In this document: positions 48,547 through 62,000 of the stretch, one piece after another
Position numbering within the stretch: position 1 is the first letter of the stretch
Layout of the letters: each line of letters starts with the position of its first letter
Origin: Anopheles merus
Taxonomy: Eukaryota > Arthropoda > Insecta > Diptera > Culicidae
Direction: 5' to 3'
DNA: 64,000 nt
Assembly (NCBI RefSeq): GCF_017562075.2
Contig: NC_054082.1
Location: 2,474,550-2,538,549, forward strand
Notes under the pieces: model-generated
What the model was told of the DNA's origin: nothing
The model's input: the letters and a program-made list of their open reading frames with translations, nothing else
Databases searched by the model: none
Program-made: the position numbers and the translations under genes

Positions 48547-50638
48547 GATAACGATTTCCGGTATAAGATTATTTGTGCTTGATTGTGGTTTAATTTGAGA
48601 GAAGATATATCTCAATCCCTAAAAAGAGAAATCAATAATGAGTACGGAATGTGTGGATGTGATGCGGCTCGGAGGATACGTGATAGTCTGCAAACAACAA
48701 ACAGGCACGGAACAACTGCAAGTTGCACACAGTTAACTCACAAAGAAATTCAAATGCAGTTATTTTTATACAGATAAATTATTAATGAACTATTTCGAGA
48801 GCAAAATCGAGAAAATTGAAGCGCAGTTTCGGCTGCTTTCGAGCCCACAACAAACAGAATCCGCGCGAACGAACGAATGACAGTTGTGCGGCTAACCTTA
48901 CGTCAAATTTGACATTTTTCGCCCTTGTCCGTTGCCCTTTTTCCAGCGAAGGCGAAGTGTACACACGGGAAAATGGCGTGTGTCTTCTGGTCACCAAATG
49001 TTGTTGTTTAATTTAATTTGAATTTAAATTAACTGCAGTTTGATAAATTGGTCTTCAAGTATTTTATTTCAATATTACACTGATTACAACTTTCCGAAGC
49101 TTTTTCGTATTTTCGTGATAGAATGAGGTATTTATGTGGCCTATACAAGAAATAGTAGTTTATAAAAAGCTTGAATTTTTTATCATTTGAAATCACACGT
49201 GTAAGGCATTCACATAATCTCGCTAATGGAGTTTTCTCACAAATATTTTCACTCACCAAGCAAACAAGTACATATTCAAATAATACACCTAGCAATAAAC
49301 AAGTAAGGTACATACCATGGCATTACTTCATATTCACATGGCCATCCCGAAATAGAAAGCAACGCAACGAATGAAATATGTGCCGCAAGACGAAAACAAA
49401 CAAACCGAAGCAAAAACCAACCCAACATTGATTGATTGAACATCTTCGGATATTTCGGGGTGGAAGGATCTCGAGATGGCGCCAGCGATTATTTCGATCG
49501 CGTGAACACAAAAACCAAATCAATCACAACAGAGTGCAGCGGGCGCCGGGATTGGGGCACAAAAACAGAGCTCCGAACTCCAATGAATCGAATCGAGAAT
49601 TGATAGGAGAAAGAAGACTAGTGAAACAAAAAGCACACTCCACCAACAAACGTACAATTTAATAATTTATTTGAGACAATTTTATAAATGTCAAGAATGC
49701 ATAAATCGCACGAGCAAGCATAACAGCGATTCCAGCTATGCATTATTCATAAACCCACCAAAGTACCGAAGGCAGGAATAGAAATTGTCATGTTTTGCCC
49801 ATTTTTTTGCCACTTCCCTTTCCCTCGGGAACTGCGAATGAAATGTATTCAATGAAATTAGTTCTAATTACAGTTTGATAAACAACGGGCCAGCATACCC
49901 GTCCTGCAGAGAATAGGTATTGGAATTCTGACCTTTCTTTTCTGCAACCGTTACAACACGTGGAATGTGGTGGTATATTGCAGATAGATTCCATTTCAAT
50001 TGCATCCATACTTGATGGTATTACATTCCAATGAATGTATAGGCTTTAAAGTGCATGTGTTTTGAATTAGGTGGATTTAACTCTGCATGGTGCTTTTCAA
50101 TTCATTCAGCTACACCAAACTGTTACAGATGGTAGCATGAGCAAGTGATCCTGTGCTCTCTTGGACTTTGCTTTCGATCATATGCTCCTCGATTGATCAT
50201 CAATCAGAAGATTCTTCGCTGACCATTTTTTTGCACCCTCCTCGAGGTTGGATTCGCTTTGCTTCCGATCTTACCTCGATCACGATCACATCACGACGAC
50301 GATGACGATCATCATGACAAACTGGCTGACGGAACGAGATTGGCAGTTCGGAATCAAATCAATAAACCAAAAGCCCAGACAGTCGGCGAAGAAGAACAGC
50401 CCGACCACAAACAGCCGGACGGTAAAAACACCATCCCGATCCAGATACGTACCGTATCGGTGACATTTCGCCGTGGGCAGTCGGAGATATCTTTGAAGAT
50501 AATCGATTTATAAGTCAGTTCATAAATTATTTCGTCTGCCTGTCTGCCGGCGCTCATCAGCATCATCGCTGTGTGGTTCGCGATCGGCGGAGACACCGCT
50601 GACATTATAATTGTTTCGGGAGGGACACGGATGCCAAA

Positions 50639-50980
50639 TTATGATTTATTTTGTGGACCACCACGCCAATGAGCCCGCAGAGCCGACGAAATGTTGAAGT
50701 TTTCCAAACATAAGGACCTCTTCTGGTTGTGTTTGAAATGGGCCCGAGGCAGAAAGTGTACTGTTTGCTGGATGATCTCAAGGGAATGATCTAAACCGTT
50801 ACGGCAACCAACACTCACCGTAATATTCTCGCATCGTTCGGCCATAATTACCGTACGGCCTTCAACTTCTTCTCGAGTAAAACATTCCAGTAATCCTTTT
50901 ACACATTCCCAGCTAGGAAGAGCACGATGTAGGTCATAATGGGATCCTATGCAAAAGTTCGTCGTCTCGATGTCTGGCAC
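50639..50980 (-). other. weak candidate exon or short open frame
   Basis: An open stretch of 113 codons in otherwise noncoding DNA. It contains a strong splice donor (ACG/GTGAGTGT, GT at 50818-50817) after a segment reading MAERCENIT, and an acceptor-like GTGCCAG near 50977. There is no ATG near its start and I recognise no domain. It may be an exon of an unknown gene or a chance open frame. Confidence 0.15.
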
Positions 50981-52957
50981 AAGGTCACTTTTATTTTCCT
51001 ATCACATTCCGCATTCCTTTCGAGCTAAATCACGCTTCACGCTGAGCTGCCCTAAAAGCTGTTTGGGTCCATAAAAAAGGGGTCTGTGAAATATGTTGCG
51101 CTAGCTGGTAGTAACACAAAAAAACTGCTACAATCAACCATAAAACTAAATTAGAATAAAAACAAACAGGATGCAACAGCAAACCCCCTTCGAGAACCAT
51201 CCAGGGGTTCAGGTAGGAGGATGGTCCTATTGGTAGATCACCGTGACCTTTCTGTAGCCATTTTTTAACATCATCCTTTTTGCACCTTTTTGCACCTTCC
51301 CTTTTTTTCCTGCTCCTTCCTTCGAAACCGCTGGCAGACGAATTCGAGCAGAAGGATTAACAATATTTGACTTTTAAAGAAGAAGAAAAAAACCCAGCCC
51401 AGCCGATCGTGTTCGATGAGCATAAGACATTTAAAAAAGTCATATATTACAATTTGGAGAGAAATTAGCTATGCATTCAGTGTTTCGAGCACTGCTCCTC
51501 CCCGTGCTCGGTGCAGCAGGATGCACCACTTCAGGCAGAAACAAATCACGCCAATCGAGCGAGTTTGGTGGCGGCCCGGTACGCGGATGACCTTGTCTTG
51601 CTATTCCGCTGCTGCTGCTGCACAGCCCGCTGCACACGGATGACAAAAAACAACATCGCCATCATAATTCGCGATCTGCATGTTTGCGAGGTTTTTGTTT
51701 AATTTCTGCAACGATCCCTCGAAGGGGGAAGTGTGGGGAAGATGCGAAACGAAGCGTAGCGTCTAAAAATGAATCCAAAACACCCCGATGGACCCGGAGC
51801 GGGGATCGGTGGACGACCCAAAGTCTGGAGCATAAATAAAACCGATGGTCATTAATAATAAAATAAATATTGAAACACGTTACTCACAGACACAGATATT
51901 TTCCCTCTTCTGCCCTCTCAGCTCGGAGCTCTCCGAACCCACCGAATTCCAACCGGTCTAGATCCTAACCCCTGCGTTGGATTCGATCCTTCCCCGGGAT
52001 CTCCCTGTCGCACCCGCGTCACTTATCTGAGGCAATCTGATTCTAATCTGGCTCGCTATCACCTCACCTCGTGGTGCTGATGGTGGTGGTGTTTTGAGAT
52101 CGCCATTCCACTTTTATTTGGGTAGTTTAATCCAAAAGGGATGAATAACACGGGGGGAGAGAGCGAGTGGAAAGATCGATTTAATTTTATTATCATATCT
52201 GTTGTTCTCCTTTCGGTGAGCGGTGATGAAGGATGCGGCGGTTGTGGGCCCGAAACGAAGTTAGATAAATTTGTAAAGCCTTCCAGGAAAATTAGCCTGG
52301 CCCAGATTGGGCTTAGTTGGGCCAATGGAATCCCCCCTCCCGTGTCCTCCCAATTCATCACGATCGCGTTACGATTCACGGCATTTATGAGTGATCGAAG
52401 GGTTTTTAAACATGATTGAGGAGTTCGTCCGATGTTGGAGTGTGTTTGTGTGTAGTTGGTCCAGCAGGGGAATGGAAGGATAATAAATTTGTATCAAAAC
52501 ACCCAAAAGCCCCGTGCTGGAGCGGGAATCGAACGAGCGTGTCGACCTGGAATGTAAAGTCAGCTCGGACGCGATTCTGAACAGTCCCATACCCATTTAT
52601 GCGTCTTCTTCTGTTTCGTTTGTGGTGTGATTTACTTCACAGCACGATTAGAGCATTTCTGAACAGGGCTGCTGTTTGCCCTTTTGACGCGCTCAACAGT
52701 GTCAACAGTGTCTTGAGCCACCCATCAGGCCCGGGGTGGGCGGGCTGGTTCATCATAATTGAATTATTGTGCCATATTTTGCTACCACTTTGACCCGTTC
52801 TCAATCAACTCGTTATCGGTCGAGCTGCACGCCCCGCTGCGCAGCAACGAGCTTCCCATTTGGCCCAAGTGAATGCACAAATAAAAGTACGACAATCTCT
52901 TCACTTGCTTCACCCGCTGTTAGAACGCAAAATGCAGATGCAGGCACACGCAGGATA

Positions 52958-53025
52958 GTGAATGATGCACACACAAAAAAAACGCATCATTCACCGTTTA
53001 AATGGCAATAAAAATGCATTTTTAT
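52958..53025. repeat. paired perfect palindromes
   Basis: An 11-base perfect inverted repeat (GTGAATGATGC at 52958-52968, complement at 52984-52994) encloses a 15-base A-rich loop. Fourteen bases further on is an 18-base perfect palindrome, ATAAAAATGCATTTTTAT (53008-53025). Confidence 0.85.
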
Positions 53026-56000
53026 GGTACACCCCCACCACTCGTGTCAAAGATTGATGGCACGAGGGGCTGCTAGCCACAGGTCAATGGCAGTCAATCA
53101 ACCGATATGATCCTCTCCCGAAATCCCCCCCTCCTCCCTTCTTTTAGGGCATGTTACGAGCAAAAATAAAATACATCCATTAAAAATGACAAAAAAAGCT
53201 TATCAAAAAGGGAGAACAATTACGCGTGCCGCGGAAAGGGATGGACGCGAAAGCAGAGATGAAAAATAAAAGAAAGCACACACACACACACGCACGTAGG
53301 CACGCACAATATAACTGCGGGCCGCACAAAACAATGGCCAAACTGCATGTCGAACTGATAACAACACATTTTAAAATATTTAATTACGACAACAGTCATC
53401 GGCAGGCCTTGGACAACCATGTCGGGATTGGGGGTTGCCCCCTCCATGACCCTTTTTTATGCTCCCCCTTAACGGTGTGGGGTATGTAAATGGACAAATA
53501 ATACTCTAGCAGAGAGAGAGAAAAAAAAGACGCAGGACAAAATTGGAAGGATGTGTCGGCTATTGGCACAACAATCGACCGGTGGAGAGCAAATTGAATT
53601 ATATCAAACAGATTTTTCAGTGGGTTGTCGCGCCATGTTCCCGTGCACCACCCATGCACCGGCCACTGTGCAACTGCACTCGGGTGGGGGGAGGATAGAG
53701 GAATGCAGTGCCGTCAACCGATGGATGGTTTGTGATTATTTCATTTCGTAGACCCATTTTCTCCATAACTGTCACAGTGACTGCAGGTGTGGGAGGGCTG
53801 TTTTTTACAATTTTTATTAAGCGCTTGCTGAAAAGCTTGCTGTCATTTATTCAAAAATCAAAAACATGATTTTTCATACTTTTCCATCGACGGGGTGGCT
53901 GGATTGTGCTTTTTTTTTTTCGCCTTCTTTTGTGCAGCTGTAATGTGATTGAAATTGCATTCGGCTTTGTCGCAACGGGATGGAAGCTGGTTGCGTCACA
54001 TTTGATTTGATTGCTAATTGTAGAACCACGAAATTACATTTTATTATTTTTTTTAATGAAAAGCGCAACCAAATGAGTGACACATTCATTTTTCATTCGA
54101 TGTAAAAAAGGAGATGCTTTTGCTTGCAGGATTCGAACGCAGATTCAAACTAAAACCACACGTGCCACTGCTGTTTGCCTTCCACTAGCCTTGTGGCCCA
54201 GTGAATCAAGGATGTGTGTGATAAATAAATATTTTAATAAGTGTAAGCAACGAAGGATTACATTTCTATAAGTGTTGGTGGCATACTTTCTTCTGTTTTC
54301 TTCTGTTCCATTTTAGGGTTAGCGCAAGCGGCCTAGCGACACGTGCCGCACGGATGCATTCGAGCGGTTCTGTGCGCAGTGTCTTACCATACCGACTTGT
54401 GCGAAACTCATAAATATCATCGTCAGTAGCAGTGCGATCAACGCCATCATCATCATCATAATGCAATGCTGTGACGGCTGCATCGAGGCATGCTAACAGC
54501 CCGGAAGGGGACGCCGCGACGATGAGTGGGAGCGAGCCGAGGGGTTGCACGACATCCTCCGAGGGCGAAACAAGGATGCTACTTTATGATTCATAACGAT
54601 TCGTCCACCAGTTATGAATCGTTTCCTGTTTCCGGGGGCGAAGTGGGCTGCTGAAGAAAAGTATCGTGGCGAAGGATGCTAAGGGGATGAACACGGCCAC
54701 ACGAACAGGGACAGTTTTCCCCCTTTTTTTCGCTTGCTGTTGGTCGTGAAAGTGCGCCGCAGCAATGTCCTTGCGCGACTGCATGTGTTTTTTCTTCTCT
54801 GCCTCTCTCTCTCTCTCAGTAATTTCCCATCCGAACGGTCGCTGTTGTTTGAATTGAAGTTTAATGATGCGTGATTTATTGAACGTGGGCCACATAGACA
54901 CCACAACGACCGCAACACCATTTTGCCGCTTCCTTTAGCAATTTAGCAGCCCAGAGAGATAAGTAATTCTCACCGAAACTGTGTTCCACGAATCGTTACG
55001 GACCGCAGCACCGTCTTGCGGTTTTTGGAAGCTGTATCTTAGCGATCATTACGCTTCGCTGAAGGACCTTTTCCCCAAGACATTGTGTAACAATTGAGTG
55101 CAACAAGCATTCGTCAAGAGCCAACCTTTCAATCAATTCATTTCAACTACCATTACCATTGTCGTACCATGATCATTAAACGTCTATTAACGGACGCCGT
55201 GACGGACAGACACACTTGATCGAAGGTATGGTTCGGCGGCGGGAAACAGATCCTTCCCCGCACTGCATTGATTGATGATCGTGCGCAAGAGCCATACACT
55301 CGCCCAACAATGCACGGGCACAATGCGAAAAGGTTGAAGGATAAATGATACCGAGCTCGGACTCCCTCGGAAAAGCACAAAGTGACCCGTTTGGATCGTC
55401 CTTGTGCAACGGTTTGATCGTCACACGAAAAGGACACCTTACACCCGATTGTGCCCGGTCCCTATTTCTGCTTACAAATGTTTCCTTAGAATAGCTAAAT
55501 CACTTCGTTTACCTCCAAAAAACCATAAACAATCATCAATCTCCCGGTGAAGCACTGCGCTGCTCCTAGAGAATGCCGTAAGTGGCAGTAGTTTCGTGTG
55601 AAAAATATTTCCCAAATAGCTACTTACAAAACAACACGGGGAAACCCGATGGCAACAGTCCATCTTCCATGAAGTGGAGCCTTTTGTAAGATATACTACT
55701 TCTCGTGCCGCGTGTTGGCCACCTTCCTACCCCGGGATTCCCATAAAAATGGAGATCACATCGTAACTCTTCTCGCACTCTCTCGTAACGTTCGTTTTAG
55801 ACAGCAAAACAAAAAACAAGCAAACGCTCGCAATATGCATCGAAATCGGTGTGAGGATACATAAATTTGGCAATCGCTTCGCTTCTCACACATGCCAGTG
55901 GCCGTAACAAACGACGGCCAAAGTGGTTACCACCGCTGGTCGCTTCCGTGAGGAAGGGCCCCGTGTTCGTACGTGTCGTTTGACAGCAGCAGGAAGCGCG

Positions 56001-59000
56001 AAAGCATCTTTTCTAGGCGTGCTTCCTTCGGTGCCAATATGGCTCTAACGGGGGGGGGGGATATAACGACACATACACACACACGGCACACAAGCAAAAA
56101 ATCACGTCCTGAGCCGCGGCTTCCAATGGCTTCCATCACTTGGGGAGATCTACTAGCGATGGGGCACTTTTTTGGGCAGTTTTATTGACTCAGCAGCGCT
56201 CGGAAAACGGGGAAAATATGCTTTCGCACAGCATTCGAGTCGCCTTCGCGATACTATCACGACGTCCACCTTCCAACACGCTATCGTTTCGCCGGATGAA
56301 TAATGTGAGGGCTGAAACAACGGACGACGAAGAAGTAGTTGGCTTGCTGTGAAAGATCCCACAGTACAGCGAGGATACGCAGCGGATATTGCCGGAAACA
56401 ATGTAGCTCTGTTTTTACTCATTTTGTCCCAAACAGTTTAGGTGAGACGATTGCTATACGAGATGTTACATCACCCACTGGATAGAGTTGTGAAGCTGCT
56501 ACTTTAAAAGAACGTTAAATGTTACTAAAAAAAACAAGGGCGCGAAATGGGTCCCCCAAAGTAAGAATGCAAGAATCCTCGCAAAGCGGAAGGGCAAATA
56601 TTTTGGACCATTTCCGTCCGATTGGCACAAAGCATTCCATTCCACACCACTGCGCACCAAAGTCAATTAAAAGTCCGCGATTCCCAAAGGGACGCATAAT
56701 CTCAATTAATTTGTTTTTCCACTGGCGTCGGGTAAATGGAGGGAGAACACTGAAAAGCTGATTAGTTTACAAAAGTGCGTTCTACGACGGTGCTATTGAT
56801 TCTATGATCCTAGTTTATTGGTTGTTTTCGTAACCGATCCGATCCCTATCCTGCGTTGATATCTCTCTCTCTCTATTCCGGGCGTTCGGGAGTGTGCGTT
56901 TAGTCGCCGTTTTGTCGCTTTGGTCCTTTTTTTGTCTGTTTGCAGATCCCCGGCTAATCGGATTACGGAATCGTTGGTGCCGTGGCGTTCTCCCGTTTGA
57001 TTCGTATGCAAAAAGCCAACCAGGGTCGTCTGGATGTTTAACCTGATTAAACATCGGCTTACTGCTAAGGGTGGATTCCTTGTACAGGGAAGTGTTTCAT
57101 TTAAAGAAGCTTCTTAAATTCCTATTTGAAGCTTATGCATCTAGCGCGGACGCTATACAAAAAAGGCCATTCTTTTCACACGTAGAAAATCATTATCTCA
57201 AACATTTTGTGATGCTAAAAAACATAAAAAAGCGTTTGATAACCGAATCAAACAACCTCTTGTGTTGCTATTGTTGCCATCTTGCCCTCTCTTGACGTCA
57301 GGCTGCAAACGGAGGAATTGTTTTCTAGCGTGCTATGGGTTCGGTTTTGACAAATGGTCGGTCAGCCACACAAAACAGCTGCACTGGTCATCGAGTGCAG
57401 AGAGAGCGTTTGACCAACCGAGTTTGCGCACCCATAGAAAATGGGAAAACATCAAACAAGGAAACAAAGGAACAAAAAGTGACGTTATTAATTATTCACT
57501 ATTTGAGATGATGTATTTGTGTGGTGTGGAACCTATTGGGACCTTCGGAAAGCCCGCACACAAAGCGAATTCCTTCCCGATCGTATGAGAAATGTAAGGT
57601 ACAACAAGCTGCTGTTCTCCAGTAATAGACATAGATTGGAGAAACAAAACACAATTCGATGCGAGCCACGTTGCCTTGCGCTTTAGTTTCACCGCGCAAG
57701 AGAGAAAACATGCAGACAGCTAGGAGCCACAGTGAAATAGGGATAAACTAGCTTTTTTGATTTGGAAAGTGCGATACAAGAGGTATCAAAATAAACAGTC
57801 GCCATGATGATGGAAAGCGTACATGCTAGGGTGACGAGTTTTGAAAACAAACTTTAATTTTAATATCAATAAAACAAACAATCCTCCCCAAACACAGACA
57901 CACACACACCACAATCGGCCTGGTTATACGATCGAGTCGATCGATCCGATCGGGCAACAAAAATCGACACCGAAACCGAACCGGCGCTATTATCTAAACA
58001 ATCTGTCAAACGAACAAAGTATCACTGACGGTTCTATCTCCAACTCTCGATCTCAAGGGAGGGGAAGAGGAGACCGGTGGTCGCGGTGTAGTGTATTGAC
58101 ATTTGAAGAGATCGAGAAATAATGGTCCATCCATGGCTAGGCTTCAAATAAAATCGAATGACCCCTCCGGTCGTAAATCAATCAGCTCGACTCCTTGTCC
58201 GGGGCCTCGCGGCTGCTGAGGTGAACCTCCACGGGGAGACCGTGACGTGATCTAGCAGACAAACACATACACACACACGGCTACTTTTTTTATCTGATAT
58301 GCTCCATTTATGGGTCGCTGCACGGCTCGATTCGTATCTGTGTATCTGAGAGAAGACGAAGAAAAATCAGTCAAAACCTGCTAAATCAAACTTTGTGCAG
58401 GCACTGATTGTGTTGAACTTCTTCCCAGGGTGACTCTTTTAGTATGGGGACGTGGGAGCGGAAGAGAGGATGCGCTCCAGGTTTCACAAACCTGTCCGAT
58501 CGAGCTCATCGACACACACACACTCACACACAGGCTCGTCAAGTGTGAGATCATAAATCTATCATTCGGTTTCCGATTTCCTGCCCCGATCGAAGGCGAA
58601 CGACTCCGCCAGGTTGAGAGGTAGCATAAAACTAGCACAAACCACGCGGTAAACTCTTCCGCAAACTCCCCCCCCCCTTTCTCTCTCTCCCTCTCTTTGC
58701 TGGAGTTGCAATAGTGCTCCAATAGTGCCGGAGTACCGGAGCGACAGGAAGTCTAAAGCAATTAGTTCTCAATCGTCAGGCTAACACATCAAAAAAACAA
58801 ACCAACAAATCTTCACTACTCCAAACGCCCCAAAACGCGTTCCAGTTCCAGCTGGCCCGGCCCAGCAGCTCGGCAGGAACCTATTCGAGCGCATAATTCA
58901 TTTTATTCATTTATTTTTGTTTATTTATGTTTGTTTTATCTGCACTTTGGTAAGTAGGTGGAGTGTGCTCGTAGTACGGTGGAGTCACTTGTTAGCAGCT

Positions 59001-62000
59001 TATAGGTAAGAATCGAGAGGAGGCTGGCGAGCAGGAGGCTCTTGTACGCGCTAACAAGAGCACATCCTTCTTGCTTCGTGGTAGTCGTACGCAAGAGTAT
59101 GTCGCGTGCTTCCGTGCTCTCCAGTGGTGCTCCAGATTCACACATACACACACACACATACACACGGACCGATGCATACGTTGAAGAAACATGGAAAAGA
59201 TACAGCATAAATATTATTATGTTCCCAACATACCTTTCCCGAGTGCTTTCCGCTTTGCATCTGGCGCGTACGTGCGCGCGCGCGCCAAACCAGCCTGCAC
59301 ACAGGGATACAGCAAGAGCGAACGCCAACCGTAGACAGCATGTCTGCTTTATGTTTCCCAGACCCTCCGGCAAGCGGTACCGAGCAGCCCTTCAATAATG
59401 GGGGGAGGGTACCAAACTCCCCGGCCATCTCCCGGAAGAGCCAGCTCGGCAGCGATCGACATCGCCGGAGGGTGTCTACAGAGTGGGAATCCGCGCATCC
59501 ACGGGGATCTCCGGCACCAGGCTTTCTCTCGCTCCCTTCATATCTCTTTCGGTATGTGTGTGTGTGTGTATGTTGACCGCTGTTGGTGGGATGTATCCTC
59601 CAGGAGAGACCTTCTGGCGACGGAGTAACCACACACCACACATACACGCCCTACGATCCCTGCACAGTCACGGCAGACAGAGCGTCTTTCCCTTTTCGCT
59701 GCGATCGCAGCACTATCCGCGTTTGACCGATCAAAGGAAAATGGCCGCCATTCGGCGAACCAGCATCATCATCATCATCATCATCACCCTCAGCATCATT
59801 CTAAACCTGCAGAAATGGAGAGAAAAGATGAGATAACATAATGACCAGGGGTTGTTTTTTTGGGTGCCGCACATTGGCCCGGTAAGTCCTCGGCAACGGG
59901 CCCGGTAGGCAAACGTTCATAAAATTAATAACACAGCAATTCGTTCTGTTTCAACGCCTACTAATGGATCGATAATTGAACAATGGGTAGAAATGGTTTC
60001 TCTGGGTGTGTGCGTGTGTGTGTTGGGTTATTTCTTTCTGCTGCTAGCGCTCTGCAAGCACTGGGACTATGTTGAGCCATAGTCCCCTTTGGAGTCGAGA
60101 GGATGGCCGCTGGCGGCCAAATGGGGCTCCAATGCTCCAAGGCCATACAGAAAACAAAATGTTGATCATGCTGAACTCGAATGAAATCGAAACGCTACAC
60201 AAAGCAACAAATCAGAGTGAAGAATAGAACCCATTAATATGGTGTTTCTTTGTCGGTTTACCAATTTGTTGTATTTGCAAATAAAAGGGGTTTGTCGGTG
60301 TCGGTGTCGCTGGGCAGAAGTCAGGAGGGGTTAGGCAATAGTTTCAATAAACAGTCTGCTACAACAAGTCAAGCTGGATAGATAATTTTAAAATTATATT
60401 AAATTACACCATTATCCTGTGACGCTTATCCGATCCATCAACAATGAGTTTACATATCGTTTAAATCCAAATTTTCGAATGATTTTTGTGGGGGGGAGGC
60501 GCACGCGTTTTATTACTCAACGTGGTTGAAAACGAAGGGTAAAAGTCACACTTTGTCTTCCCTTTCGACGCTGAACGACAATTTTCAACATCATCAATCA
60601 CCGCGTCCCTGTGGGGTGTGTGTATTTGTGTGCTTGTGTTCTGTTCAGAATAAAATAAAAATACGAGCCTGGAATGAGACTAATATCGTTCGTCCGTCTC
60701 GCGCCGGAATCGATAGTTTAACACTTTTGCTTCGTTCCGACCCGTTGGTAGATTGATCTTTCATCGGGTATTATACACGATGTTGTTAATGTTGTGGATC
60801 AACAACGTGGCGTGGTTAAAATGAACACATGAACTTCGATACTTTGTTTACCCCTTTCGTTTGAAAAGAATTATTACCCTGCTTTTCTATTGAATTCTAG
60901 CTTCGCTGCTATCAAACATCAGCGATCTAGTGTCAGGTTCACCTGATCTGATGAACTCCGAAAACACATCCAGTGCTACGAAAGCACATTGCATGTTGGC
61001 TGTGGTCGCGACCCAAAGTCATTCAGTTTGGGAAAAGCAGGGCCGGCCAAAGAAGCACCTCCCATGGGAATGGGACTCGGAACCCAAGCGAACGGCGACG
61101 CGCGACGGATGTCCAATAAATCATTGTCAAATTCACGGGCAGGGTTTATTAAAAAGGAAAAACGAATAATTTAATTAAAAAACTTAAACAACGCACACCG
61201 CACACCGAAGGGAACTGGATCGGGTGTGGAGGGTGTGTTGGGTATGTCGGGTTGGGTGGTGGCAAACGCCATAAAAATCACAAATAAAACACACAGGACA
61301 ACCTGCTCGCGCGATTCACCTACCCGACGAGGGCGACAACGGCGACGACCAACGAGAACATTAAGCCCCCACCAAGGCCTAAAACACGTGTTGAGCATTC
61401 ACCGCGTACGCCGTGTGCTGCTGAAAATTGGGAATAAATCAATGCTATCAACGTCACCGTACTGGCGCAGGGCGGCAACGGAAAATTCAATAAGGCCGAG
61501 GGGTTAACCGCAAAGCGCAGAGCAGAGCGCCCGAGATGAAGGATTTTCTACCGTAAATAGATCATTGCCGCTCATCATCACACTTGGGTTGGGAGAGTTT
61601 TTTTTTTGCCGGGAGGGTAGGTGCTTGCCTTCCGTATATGCAATACAAACACACCAGTCACCCAGCCCTTACATTCGAACGCTGCTTTTCTCCTGAGAAA
61701 GTAACACCCTTGCCAAGGATCATTATCGTTTTATTATGATCATCTCATTTAATTATGAGAACGCTCAGTGTCAGGCTTACTCTATCTTATAGGAATCTCT
61801 ACCACCGTTGCCACGGCAGTAAAGTTGATTCCAGACCGCAGAAAAGGGAAGTGGTTTACCTCCTAACTCAATAAGGGTAACAAGTTTCCCTCGAGGGTAG
61901 TTTGTTAGCCTGGGTCGGGGTGAGTGGAATGCAGCAGGAAGCAACGTTGAGGAGTAATACGATGAAATGTTTGGAAATATTCCTTATGTTTGTTTTACTT

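Noticed and set aside
52549..52560. Twelve bases identical to the 5' end of miR-1
   Set aside because: The match stops after 12 bases and the flanks do not fold into a miR-1 precursor.
54125..54145. tRNA B-box-like sequence on the minus strand (also near 38715)
   Set aside because: The bases flanking the TTCGAATC loop do not form a T-arm stem, and no A-box or acceptor stem lies at the right distance.
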